Source: Kitasatospora atroaurantiaca
GTDB taxonomy: Bacteria; Actinomycetota; Actinomycetes; Streptomycetales; Streptomycetaceae
Direction: 5' to 3'
Assembly: GCF_007828955.1 (NCBI RefSeq)
Contig: NZ_VIVR01000001.1
Location: forward strand, 1,860,001 to 1,924,000
Length of the DNA: 64,000 nucleotides
Positions 1 through 7,989 of the stretch are shown piece after piece. Under the pieces are notes generated by a model that was not told the origin of the DNA, made no database searches, and was given only the letters and a program-made list of their open reading frames with translations. Each line of letters opens with the position of its first letter. The stretch's first letter is position 1. The translations under genes were made by a program, and so were the position numbers.

Positions 1-777
1 GACGACACCGGCCTGCACAAGTCGTCCGTCCTGATCACCGGCGAGCGCGAAGCCCTACTCGTCGACGGCCAGTTCACACTGGCCGAGCAGCACCGGGTGC
101 TGGCGGACATCATCGACAGCGGCAAGCAGCTGACCACCGTGGTGGTCACCACCTCCGACCCCGACTACTACTTCGGCCTGGAAGTGATCCGCCAGGCGTT
201 CCCGGACGTCCGGATCGTCGCCACAGTCACCACCGTGGAGAGGATCAAGGCCAGCTGGGAAGGCAAGCTCAAGACCTGGGCGCACCTGGGCCGGAATCTG
301 CCCACGGAGGTGATCGTTCCGGAGGTGCTGGACGGGGACCGCGTCAGCATCGAGGGCCACGACTTCGAGCTCCGCGGCGGCCACCCGGACCTGGTCTGGC
401 GCACGGAGTACCTGTGGCAGCCCGAGGACCGCGCGGTGGTGGGCGGGGTATTGCTCTTCGCCGGCCTCCACGTGTGGACCGCTGACACTGCCAAGCCGCG
501 CGAGCGGTCCGCCTGGGCGGAGACGCTTGACGAGATGGAGCGGCTCGCCCCGCGCTTCGTTGTGGCCGGCCACCGCTCCGCCGACTCCGCCACCGACGCC
601 TCCGTGATCGCGTACACGCGCAACTACCTCGCCGAGTTCGAGAAGGAGCTGGCCGCGAGCGGCAACGACTCCGAGGCGCTGAAGGCCGCGCTCTTGGAGC
701 GCCACCCGGACCTGGGCCTGCTGGTGGCCCTGGACCTGGGCGCCAAGGTCGCCACCGGCGAGATGACGTGGGGCTGA
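1..777 (+). CDS. MBL-fold metallo-hydrolase-like protein, 5' end missing
   Basis: The reading frame is open from base 1, so the start lies outside the window; 258 residues are visible. The fold is recognised from a hydrophobic strand ending in LLVDGQF, a VVVTTSDPDYYFG segment, a GGHPDLVW segment and a late VVAGHRS segment, as in metallo-beta-lactamase superfamily proteins. Where active enzymes carry the zinc motif HxHxDH, this protein reads TSDPDYYFG, so the histidines are missing. The later GGHPD and AGHR histidines remain. It is probably a non-canonical or inactive member. The stop lies 3 bp before the aquaporin start, so the two are probably co-transcribed. Family assignment is fairly sure; substrate is unknown. 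Confidence 0.8.
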   Translation, partial: DDTGLHKSSVLITGEREALLVDGQFTLAEQHRVLADIIDSGKQLTTVVVTTSDPDYYFGLEVIRQAFPDVRIVATVTTVERIKASWEGKLKTWAHLGRNLPTEVIVPEVLDGDRVSIEGHDFELRGGHPDLVWRTEYLWQPEDRAVVGGVLLFAGLHVWTADTAKPRERSAWAETLDEMERLAPRFVVAGHRSADSATDASVIAYTRNYLAEFEKELAASGNDSEALKAALLERHPDLGLLVALDLGAKVATGEMTWG

Positions 778-780
778 GCG

Positions 781-1674
781 ATGCTCACCTCCGCCCGTGT
801 GCCCGCGCGGCGGGCCACCGGGACGACGTCCGGCGGCACCGGCAGAGCCGGGGCCGCCGGACGCCCCGCGCCCTCGGGCGGCACGACCGCCCGGGCCGCG
901 GCCACCGTTGAGTTCGCCCTCACCGGCGGCGTGCTGTTCGTCCTGGTCACCGCCGTCCGATGGGTGATGGCCTCCCCGCCCGGCCTGGCCCTGCCCGGCC
1001 CGCACCTCCAGCTCGCGGCCGTGGCCGTGATCGTCGGGGCGGCGCTCGCATGGGCGCTGTCCTCACCGTGGGGCCGTCGGTCCGGCGGCCACCTCAACCC
1101 GGCCGCCACCCTCGCCCTGTGGGTGGCCGGCGCCTTCCCCGGCCGCCGCGTCCTGCCGTACATGACCGCCCAGCTCACAGGTTCCCTGGCCGGCACCGGC
1201 CTGGCCCGCCTCGTCTGGGGCCCGGTTGTCGGCGATCGTATGGCCTACACTGCGGTCCGGCCCGCTCCCTCCCTGTCGGCCGCCGCCTTGTTCACCGCCG
1301 AAGCCGCCGCCACCGCGGCGATCCTCACTGTCGCCCTGCTGGCGATGTCCCGCCCCGCGTGGACACGCTGGATCCCGGCCGCCCTGCCCTTCGCCACGGC
1401 CGTGGTCATCGTCATCCTCGGCACCCTCACCGGCGGGTCCGCCAACCCCGCCCGCCAGTTCGGCCCCGCCGTCTGGGCCCACCAGCCCGTCTACTGGTCA
1501 CATCTGTGGATCTACCTGGTGGCACCGCTCGCAGGAGCGGCCCTCCCCGCCCTGGTCATCCGGTACCGATCCCATCGCCCCCGCCGCTCTCCCCACTCTC
1601 CGAGGAGTGACCCCGCACGGTTGCGCGGAAGGCGATCGGAGACTGACCTGTGCGCTGATGGAAGTACTTGCTGA
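781..1674 (+). CDS. MIP/aquaporin-family channel
   Basis: This is a membrane channel for water or small neutral solutes. Two pore NPA motifs are visible, at about residues 106-108 (GGHLNPAATL) and 222-224 (GSANPARQFGP), the second followed by the conserved Arg. Six hydrophobic segments lie between about residues 45 and 262. The first 40 residues are a low-complexity Gly/Ala/Arg/Thr stretch, so the true start may be internal. The last 35 residues are charged and overlap the convergent AraC gene by 119 bp, so the tail may be real or an untrimmed end. It follows the MBL-like gene by 3 bp. Bacterial MIP channels can carry arsenite; arsC and trxB relics lie 8 kb away, but a link is only conjecture. 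Confidence 0.85.
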   Translation: MLTSARVPARRATGTTSGGTGRAGAAGRPAPSGGTTARAAATVEFALTGGVLFVLVTAVRWVMASPPGLALPGPHLQLAAVAVIVGAALAWALSSPWGRRSGGHLNPAATLALWVAGAFPGRRVLPYMTAQLTGSLAGTGLARLVWGPVVGDRMAYTAVRPAPSLSAAALFTAEAAATAAILTVALLAMSRPAWTRWIPAALPFATAVVIVILGTLTGGSANPARQFGPAVWAHQPVYWSHLWIYLVAPLAGAALPALVIRYRSHRPRRSPHSPRSDPARLRGRRSETDLCADGSTC

Positions 1675-2509
1675 AGTTGGTGGCGCTGGTGAAGCCGAGC
1701 TGTGCCGCGATACGGGAGGCCGACTGGTCGCCGTGCGCGAGGAGGCGTTTGGCTTCCAGGACCACCCGTCGGTCGATGAATTCCTTGGCTCCCACCCCTG
1801 CGCCGGCGAGTGTGGCCCGGGAGAGGGTACGGGGCGAGTAGCCCAGCGCCCGGGCGTAGTCCTCCAGGCGGCGCGTCCGGGCGAAGTCGCGTTCGACCGC
1901 GTCACGAAAGTGGACGAAGGTCTCCCCCGGCTCCGGGGCCGGGCTGCCGACCGCCGCCGTGCCCTGCGAAAGGCGCAGCACCAGAACCGCCAGCAGGTGG
2001 CGCAGCACCGCCACATGAGCTTCCAGCGCAATGCCGCGCAGCGCCTGGAACTCGAGTGCCAGATGATGCACGGCCATCTCCAAGGCGTGGCCGTCCTCCG
2101 GGTCGGGAACCAGGAGCACGGGTGCGTGCGGATCGTCCACACGCGCGGCTGCCACGGTGCCCGGATCAAGGACATCGCGCTCGAAGAGAACCAGAGTGCC
2201 CTCGGCCTCGTGCAGATCACCCCACTGCTGCACCTGACCGGGCCGGACCCACAGCCAGGAGCCCGGTTTGAGGGCGTAGCTGGTGAAATCCACCATGTGC
2301 CACAAGGAGCCGCTGGAGATAGTGATCAGGTGGTGGAACGTCGGCCGCTGCGGTGTCCGCAGCCCCACCCTGGCCATGCGGACGGCGGCCCGCTCACGCA
2401 GTTCCGCCAGGGACATTACCTCGACGCCGGTCGGTATGCCGACCGGCGGGGCAAAGGCGACGTCCGCGATCTCGCGCGGGCTGTCATGTCGTTTTCTTAC
2501 CGTCACCAA
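1556..2509 (-). CDS. AraC-family transcriptional regulator
   Basis: 317 residues. The N-terminal two-thirds is a cupin-like AraC_binding_2 sensor region. The C-terminus, about residues 210-300, carries the double helix-turn-helix: LEDYARALGYSPRTLSR for the first helix pair, and the family signature around ASRIAAQLGFTSATNFSKYF for the second. The longest frame begins at a TTG immediately followed by GTG; an internal start is possible. The 3' end overlaps the end of the convergent aquaporin gene, so the pair may interfere through antisense transcription. The inducer is unknown. Helix-turn-helix assignment is firm. Confidence 0.9.
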   Translation of the reverse strand: MVTVRKRHDSPREIADVAFAPPVGIPTGVEVMSLAELRERAAVRMARVGLRTPQRPTFHHLITISSGSLWHMVDFTSYALKPGSWLWVRPGQVQQWGDLHEAEGTLVLFERDVLDPGTVAAARVDDPHAPVLLVPDPEDGHALEMAVHHLALEFQALRGIALEAHVAVLRHLLAVLVLRLSQGTAAVGSPAPEPGETFVHFRDAVERDFARTRRLEDYARALGYSPRTLSRATLAGAGVGAKEFIDRRVVLEAKRLLAHGDQSASRIAAQLGFTSATNFSKYFHQRTGQSPIAFRATVRGHSSESGESGGGDGIGTG

Positions 2510-2708
2510 TAGTCACCATGCACAGAGCCAGCCTGTCCAGCTCTCAGCCGGAGGGGTGGGTGGTCGTACAGACTGCGGCCGGATGCCACCAATCGCAGCA
2601 TAGAGACTGAGCCGCACGCGACAGCCTTGGGCGCCACCGAGCGCGGCGTGGATGCCGACCCGCCGGGCCTTTGCGAGGTCGCGCAATCCCTCTCGGGGGC
2701 CCAGCCCA

Positions 2709-2846
2709 TCAGCGGCCGCGCGCCACGAGCTCGGTGGCGTTCGAGGTGCGGACGCCGGCACGGCCGCTGCGGTTCGAGATCTCGACCTCGTGGGGTTCAG
2801 CGGCGTCCGGGTCGGCGGAGACGAGGAGGGTGTCGAGGAAGGCCAC
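2709..2846 (-). pseudogene. Possible small gene or C-terminal relic
   Basis: A short frame starts at GTG with VAFLDTLLVSADPDAAEP and ends NATELVARGR, 45 residues in all. Composition looks like a genuine C-terminal domain rather than a random shadow, and the upstream bases in a neighbouring frame read VRVTDADAEQ. A one-base frameshift in an older gene is therefore possible. No family is recognised. The rest of the gap from 2510 to 2975 shows no convincing gene. Confidence 0.25.
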
Positions 2847-2975
2847 CCTGCTCTGCGTCCGCGTCCGTCACCCGCACCTTGGCAGGATCGCCGGTATCCG
2901 AGCCCCTCCGCCGGTGCCGCTCTCCGGCACGAGCGGTAGCAGGACCCGGCGATTATGCTGACCAGTGAAGGGACG

Positions 2976-3593
2976 ATGCAGATGGCTTCCGAATCCATAG
3001 CCCTCGGCCTCTCCGGCCTTCGGATCTTCCCAGGCGACCACATATGCGTGTTCTACCCGACCCGGGCGGATCGCGACGCGGTCGTGCTCCCGTACCTGCG
3101 GCAGGGGCTCGACGCCGGCCACATGTGCGTCGGCACGATGGACAGCGCCGACGCCGAAGGACTTCTCGACACGTTGCGGAGCCAGGTCGACGTCCCCTCG
3201 GCACTGGACCGGCACCAACTGGAGATGTACACGTCGGCGGAGAGCATCCTGCGCGGCGCCCCGTTCTCCGCGCAGACCGTGCTGGACTTCTGGGAGCGCA
3301 ACATCGACAAGGCCCAGCAGGCAGGCTTCGGCTTCACCCGCATGGTCGGAGAGATGGAGTGGGCCCTGCGCCAGATGCCCGGCGTCGAGGCGTTGGTGGG
3401 ATACGAGGCCGCCTTGAACCAGGTGGTGCAGCGCAGCCCGATGGTGGGTCTATGCCTGTACGAACTTGACCAGTTCGGCGGCGATGTCCTCGTGGACGTA
3501 CTTAAGACCCATCCCAAGATGCTCATCGGGGGCACGGTGTTGGACAACCCCTACTACCTCCAGCCCGACGAGTTGCACACCCTCAGGCAGTGA
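2976..3593 (+). CDS. MEDS (DcmR-type sensory) domain protein
   Basis: This is a soluble single-domain sensor of about 205 residues. The MEDS domain, named after methanogen/methylotroph DcmR, fills it: GDHICVFYPTRADRD near the start, then EMYTSAESIL and a C-terminal MVGLCLYELDQFGGDVL. I chose the ATG at 2976 because a GAAGGGA ribosome-binding site lies just upstream; an ATG at 2955 is the alternative. Its stop overlaps the GTG start of the next gene in a GTGA tetramer, so translation is coupled to the SpoIIE-type phosphatase. Actinomycetes often pair MEDS proteins with such phosphatases in sigma-B-like partner switching. The ligand is unknown. Confidence 0.9.
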   Translation: MQMASESIALGLSGLRIFPGDHICVFYPTRADRDAVVLPYLRQGLDAGHMCVGTMDSADAEGLLDTLRSQVDVPSALDRHQLEMYTSAESILRGAPFSAQTVLDFWERNIDKAQQAGFGFTRMVGEMEWALRQMPGVEALVGYEAALNQVVQRSPMVGLCLYELDQFGGDVLVDVLKTHPKMLIGGTVLDNPYYLQPDELHTLRQ

Positions 3594-5650
3594 CCGTGGG
3601 CGGCCCCGCTGATGCAGCGGCCCGGGACGTGCAGCTGCGCGATCAGCTGTCGAACCTGCGCGGGCTGCTCATGCTCTCGATGGTGATGACCGAGAGTGAC
3701 AGCGAGAAGAAGATCCTCGACCTCGCGACGACATCGGTTCCCTCGATCAGCTCCTGCCGGATGGTGGGCGTGTACCTGGACGGGAGGTGGCAGGATCGCT
3801 TCACACGCCTTCCCTCGAAACAGGCACGGCTCCGCGTCGAGGAGCAGCTGCGCGGACTCGGGCCTGTCGGCGGGGCGGTCGACGTTCCGGGCCGGGCGTG
3901 GGGCTGGGGACTGCCGCTGCGTTGTCTTCGGGAGCACATGGGCTACTGCGTTGTGGACGCACAGGAGGCGCCGTCGGAGGCCGTTCAGTTCCTGCTTCGT
4001 GTTCTCGTCCAGCACATCGGGGTGGCCCTGGCGAACGTCCGGCTGCATGCCAGGGAGCGGGCTGCGGCCGAGGAGTTGCGGGGCGTGAACGCCGCACTGG
4101 CCGACGCGGTCGAAGCGCTGGAACGGACTATCGGCATTCATGAACGGCTGACCCAGGTCGCCGTGGCCGGTGAGGGCCAGGAAGGGATCGCCCGCGCCGT
4201 ACACGAGCTCACCGGCCACCCGGTCGCGGTCGAGGACCGTCACGGAAATCTGCGGGCCTGGGCGGGACCGGACCGCCCAGAGCCCTACCGGAGGGATCCC
4301 CGCAGTCGGCGCGACCGGATTCTCCGCCGGGCCCTACAGGAGGGCCGACCGGTCAGAGAGGGCGACAGACTCATAGCCGTCGCCAGCCCGGGCGCCGACG
4401 TACTCGGCGTACTGGTACTGATGGATCCCGCCGGGACGGCCGGGGACCGGGCGCAGATCGCGCTGGAGCACGGCGCCACCGTCCTGTCCATGGAACTGGC
4501 GCAGCGCACGGCCTCCCTCGCGTTGCAGCGCAGCCTGCTGCCCCACGGGCTGACCGGAGGAACCGCAGTGGACGTGGCGGCACGCTACGTTCCGGCGGGC
4601 GCCTCACTCGGTGCGGGTGGTGACTGGTTCGACATCATCCCGTTGTCCGGCGCCCGGGTCGCCCTGGTCGTCGGAGACGTAGTCGGTCATGGCATCCACG
4701 CGGCCGCCACCATGGGACGGCTGCGTACGGCCGTGCGCACACTCGCCGACCTCGACCTGCCGCCCGACGAACTCCTGGCCCATCTGGACGACCTCGTCAT
4801 CAGCCTCGTGGAACAGGACAGCCGGGACGAGGAGGAGGAGGCCGCCGCTGCCATGGGAGCCAGGTGCCTGTACGCCGTCTACGACCCGGTGAGCCGCCGG
4901 TGCACGCTGGCCCGCGCAGGTCACCTCCCGCCGGTCCTCGTCCGGCCGGACGGCACCGCCACCCTGCCTGAGTTGCCGCCGGGACCTCCCCTAGGACTCG
5001 GGACGCTGCCGTTCGAATCCGCCGAGCTGGAACTGCCCGAAGGCACGGTGATCGCCCTGTACACCGACGGTCTCGTCGAATGCGGCGACCGGGACATCGA
5101 CGAGGAAGTCTCCCGGCTGCGCACCGCCCTCACCCGTCCCGGTCCGACGCTGGACGCGGTCTGCGGTGCCGCGATCGAGACCTTGCTCAACGGGCCCGTG
5201 TCCGACGACGTCGTTCTGCTCCTCGCCCGCACCCACGCTCTCGGCCAGGACCAGGTGGCCTCCTGGGACCTGCCCCCCGAACCGTCAGCGGTCGCGAACG
5301 CGCGCAAGCTGGCCACCACACAACTCGCGGCGTGGGGACTCGACGACCTGGCATTCACCACTGAACTCATCGTGAGCGAGCTGGTCACCAACGCCATCCG
5401 CTACGGGGCGGAGCCCATCCGCCTCCGCCTGATCCGGCAGGACGTCGTGATCTGCGAGGTCTCGGACGGCAGCAGCACCTCACCCCGCCTGCGGCACGCC
5501 CGCACCACCGACGAAGGCGGCCGTGGTCTGTTCCTCGTCGCTCAGTTCACCCGCCGCTGGGGCACCCGTTACACAACGACCGGCAAAATCATCTGGGCGG
5601 AGCAGAACCTTTCGGACAGGGACGGCACCCTGGAGAACCTGTTCGACTAA
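3590..5650 (+). CDS. GAF / SpoIIE PP2C phosphatase / HATPase anti-sigma kinase fusion
   Basis: 686 residues in several modules. A GAF-like sensor fills about 25-150, a short helical linker 150-180, and a second sensory region resembling PucR/CdaR GAF about 180-310. The SpoIIE PP2C domain spans about 325-545 and shows GDWFDII, GDVVGHGIHAA, LARAGHLPP, LYTDGLVE and SDDVVLLL. A C-terminal RsbW-like HATPase_c domain spans about 555-680 with ELVTNAIRYG and EGGRGLFLV. The protein can in principle both dephosphorylate an anti-anti-sigma factor and act as an anti-sigma kinase. Metal- and ATP-binding motifs look intact. It is coupled to the MEDS gene by a GTGA overlap. No sigma factor or STAS gene adjoins it, so partners act in trans. 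Confidence 0.93.
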   Translation: MTVGGPADAAARDVQLRDQLSNLRGLLMLSMVMTESDSEKKILDLATTSVPSISSCRMVGVYLDGRWQDRFTRLPSKQARLRVEEQLRGLGPVGGAVDVPGRAWGWGLPLRCLREHMGYCVVDAQEAPSEAVQFLLRVLVQHIGVALANVRLHARERAAAEELRGVNAALADAVEALERTIGIHERLTQVAVAGEGQEGIARAVHELTGHPVAVEDRHGNLRAWAGPDRPEPYRRDPRSRRDRILRRALQEGRPVREGDRLIAVASPGADVLGVLVLMDPAGTAGDRAQIALEHGATVLSMELAQRTASLALQRSLLPHGLTGGTAVDVAARYVPAGASLGAGGDWFDIIPLSGARVALVVGDVVGHGIHAAATMGRLRTAVRTLADLDLPPDELLAHLDDLVISLVEQDSRDEEEEAAAAMGARCLYAVYDPVSRRCTLARAGHLPPVLVRPDGTATLPELPPGPPLGLGTLPFESAELELPEGTVIALYTDGLVECGDRDIDEEVSRLRTALTRPGPTLDAVCGAAIETLLNGPVSDDVVLLLARTHALGQDQVASWDLPPEPSAVANARKLATTQLAAWGLDDLAFTTELIVSELVTNAIRYGAEPIRLRLIRQDVVICEVSDGSSTSPRLRHARTTDEGGRGLFLVAQFTRRWGTRYTTTGKIIWAEQNLSDRDGTLENLFD

Positions 5651-6199
5651 CCCTCGTCGAACGAACTTGCCGGCGTGATGCCGCATCAAGCAGTGACCAG
5701 ATGCCGTCAAGGGGTTCGCGGCCGCTGCATGTTGTTCTCAGGGCGAACAGCTCGGCGACCTGCATCCGGATGCGCTCGCGAAAGGCCCGTTGCTGTGCGG
5801 CGAGCCCGTCAGGTGCGGTCGCCGCGGCTGCCACTCTGCGGTCGAGATGCGGCGAAGTCGTTGTCTGCCTCACTTGACCGTGCAGCGAGCATCTGACGCA
5901 TTTCGGCGTCCGTCTGGACTGTCCGGTCGACGAATTCAACGTCTCTCGGCATGCCATCGACGACTCGCCCGCCCTGCTGCCACCGCCGTCACCGGAGTGG
6001 GTGAACGAGTTCTGACCGCCGTGACCGAACCAACCTCGCCAGTACGGCCCCGGTCAGCGCAGAAGATCTACGGCGCTGACACGCAAAAGCGCCCCCGCGC
6101 TACCCAACACCACCAACGCGCCCGCCGATTGATCGGATACACCACGAGGCGGGACATCACCCTGGCCGTGGCCGACTGCGGGAAAGATGCCGGGACAAG
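5651..6199. other. Gap with no convincing intact gene
   Basis: No open frame here has a recognisable family or a good ribosome-binding site. Short stretches such as one reading HAIDDSPALLPPPSPEW and ending at a stop near 6015 look like decayed coding sequence but cannot be assigned. The segment lies between the phosphatase gene and an integrase relic, so it may be eroded mobile DNA. Confidence 0.5.
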
Positions 6200-6387
6200 A
6201 TGATGCATTCACTCAGGCACCTGTTTGCGTCTGAGGCGCTGAACGAGGGAGTCGACATCTACACGCTCGCCGATCTCCTCGGCCACGAAGACCCGGCCTT
6301 CACCCTCCGCAGGTAAGTCCACCGCGTGGCCCGGTCTTCGAGAAGGCCCGTAAGGCACTCGGTCGGCGCTACCGCCTGGCCGCCTAG
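6200..6387 (+). pseudogene. Tyrosine recombinase (phage-type integrase) C-terminal relic
   Basis: The translation MMHSLRHLFASEALNEGVD followed by IYTLADLLGHEDPAFTLRR matches the end of a tyrosine recombinase catalytic domain: the HxLRH box with catalytic His and Arg, then LLGH with the last catalytic His. The next codon is TAA where the family has Tyr (RRYVH), a single-base nonsense change. After VHRV the frame must shift by one base to recover PVFEKARKALGRRYRLAA and a final stop at 6385-6387. The N-terminal part is gone. It is a remnant of an integrated element, not an active enzyme. Confidence 0.75.
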
Positions 6388-6566
6388 CCTCCGATCCGGG
6401 GCCCAGCGCTGTCCTCGCGCTGCCCAGGTCGGTGGCGCTGTGTAGCAACCGACCTGGACGGCGCAGGCGGCCTACTCAGCACCGTTCAGCGCTTCTCGCT
6501 GCGTCTCATCGTCAAGGGCCCCGCGTGTGCACTGGTTGTGAAATGATCTTCCGTGAGACCCATGTT

Positions 6567-6629
6567 TCCGCAGGCCAGAGGTATGTTCGATCAGAACTTC
6601 GACCTGTAAAGGCGCCTCTGACCTGCGGA
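6567..6629. repeat. Imperfect inverted repeat, 15-bp arms
   Basis: The arms TCCGCAGGCCAGAGG (6567-6581) and CCTCTGACCTGCGGA (6615-6629) pair at 14 of 15 positions across a 33-base spacer. It lies in a gap without recognisable genes (6388-6934), next to the integrase relic. It could be a recombinase or regulator site or an element end; nothing in the sequence decides. Confidence 0.6.
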
Positions 6630-6650
6630 GAAACGGTTCGATCTCTTCTC

Positions 6651-6687
6651 GTTCCCTCAGGTCAGCAAACCGCTGACCTGAGGGAAC
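6651..6687. repeat. Perfect inverted repeat, 16-bp arms
   Basis: GTTCCCTCAGGTCAGC (6651-6666) is followed by a five-base loop and its exact complement (6672-6687). The arm contains GGTCAG, related to the CAGAGG/GACCTGCGG arms just upstream, so the two repeats share sequence. No U-run follows. The remainder of 6388-6934 shows no gene I can support. Confidence 0.7.
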
Positions 6688-6934
6688 GTCGAATCTGCTG
6701 CAGCATTCAGCGCCCCTCCCGATCGCGATGTGAAATGGGAGTGCACGCTGATCGAACTCCCAACTTCCACTCCAGCGAGCAACCCGAGCCGCAGCCATCT
6801 CCGAACACCAGACATCATTCCGTCACACTAAGGAGCCGGGATCGGGAGGAGAGGGTCCAATTGGATCGGCTCACCTCGCCCGTAACTTACGACTCGGCAG
6901 GGGCTACGCGGAATTAGGTTCATTTGCACTCATT

Positions 6935-7110
6935 GTGCAGCAGCGGTTGGTGGCATGTCCGGGCGGGCGGCGTTGGCGGGCGGTGAAGCGGCTACTGGCG
7001 GCGACGGATTTGCCGGTGCGCCAGGTGGGCGCGGTGGTGGAGTTCGAGGATCCGGCTCAACCTCGTTTCCAACTTCTGGCCCACACCACCGGTCATCGAA
7101 CAGCCGAGAG
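6935..7110 (+). pseudogene. AraC-family helix-turn-helix relic
   Basis: One frame reads RAVKRLLAATDLPVRQVGAV then VEFEDPAQ and a degraded FQLLAHTTG. This matches the second helix-turn-helix of AraC-family regulators, where DPAQFSRFFRRHTG is usual. There is no sensor domain, the recognition helix is corrupted and the frame runs on into low-quality sequence. It is a fragment from an older gene and unlike the intact AraC gene at 1556-2509. Confidence 0.5.
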
Positions 7111-7142
7111 GCCCGTTGGACCCAAAAGGTCCAACGGGCCTC
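7108..7142 (-). terminator. Strong hairpin downstream of the three-gene operon
   Basis: A perfect 15-bp stem (GAGGCCCGTTGGACC with its complement) closes a CAAAA loop. It lies 142 bp beyond the stop of the last operon gene on the minus strand. There is no long U-run, which is normal in high-GC actinomycetes. It is the likely operon terminator. Confidence 0.6.
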
Positions 7143-7284
7143 GCACATTCGACCCCGGGAGCGCCGATCCTCGCGCCCGGCATCATCCTCGCACAGCCAG
7201 ACGTCCACGCGAGTCGGCCGACGCCTCGACGCTCCGCTCGCGATCTCCGCGCTAGTGGTCCGCCGCAGCGGTGCGGGAGGTGGT

Positions 7285-7986
7285 TCAGGCTGATGTCCGT
7301 AGCGTCTTGAGGTGCTCACGCATCTGCTGTCGGACGGTGCTACGCCTTTGCTCGTCCTTCAGGAGTTCTTGTTTGCGGACGCCGTCACTCTCGTCGCGGA
7401 GCCAGGCCATGCATTCCGCTGCGGCTTCCTCGGGCTTTATGCCGTGGTCCTCGCGCTCCAAGCACCAGTCCTCTACGAGGTCGACCTCGTCGTAGACGCC
7501 GGCGTTGGCCTTCTGGAACTCGAAGGTGGGCACGACGACGCGGCTGAAGTGGTGGACACGTCGCTGGAGCAAGAGGTTGATGCCGACCGTGCTCAGGCAG
7601 GCGATACGGTGGGCGGCGGTGATCTGGGCGGGGCTGACGTGGTAGCACTGGTCAAGGAGGGCAATGAAGTTCTGCGCCTCCTCCTGTGCCTCGGGCTGGA
7701 GTTTCGGCAGGAACATCTTGCTGTAGTTGCCGCGCCAGGCGTTGGGAGCCCCACTGATCACCTCTGCCACCGTCAGTCGGGGTGCCAGGGTGACGCCGTC
7801 CGTGCGCAGTGAGCATGGGTGGTCGAGGATTATGACCATCCGCTTAGTGCAGGTTCCGTCCGGCTCGGTGATCTCGGCGTCGGCGAAGACGTCGCCGGTG
7901 ATGATAGGACGTACCGAGGGGATGTCTTCGCCGAGTGCACGGTAGAGCTCACTCGGGCGGCTGGGCTTCTCCATCTCGTGGGCCAC
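7285..7986 (-). CDS. Uncharacterised protein, third gene of accessory operon
   Basis: 233 residues, soluble, no signal peptide or membrane segment. I do not recognise the family. The first half holds a strand-rich region with RMVIILDHPCSL followed by APRLTVAEV and a GNYSKMFLPKL segment. This resembles proteins with a buried Cys after a hydrophobic strand, but no function follows from that. The second half is helical and the C-terminus is highly charged (EQRRSTVRQQMREHL). The start is a GTG at 7986, three bases after the stop of the upstream gene; an ATG at 7974 is possible. Tight spacing points to one operon with the helix-turn-helix and TIGR04255-like genes. The operon sits among relics, which suggests horizontal acquisition. 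Confidence 0.8.
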   Translation of the reverse strand: MAHEMEKPSRPSELYRALGEDIPSVRPIITGDVFADAEITEPDGTCTKRMVIILDHPCSLRTDGVTLAPRLTVAEVISGAPNAWRGNYSKMFLPKLQPEAQEEAQNFIALLDQCYHVSPAQITAAHRIACLSTVGINLLLQRRVHHFSRVVVPTFEFQKANAGVYDEVDLVEDWCLEREDHGIKPEEAAAECMAWLRDESDGVRKQELLKDEQRRSTVRQQMREHLKTLRTSA

Positions 7987-7989
7987 GCG

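Noticed and set aside
6590..6660. A GGTTCGATC-like segment suggesting a tRNA T-arm and attachment site
   Set aside because: No acceptor, anticodon or D stem can be folded around it.
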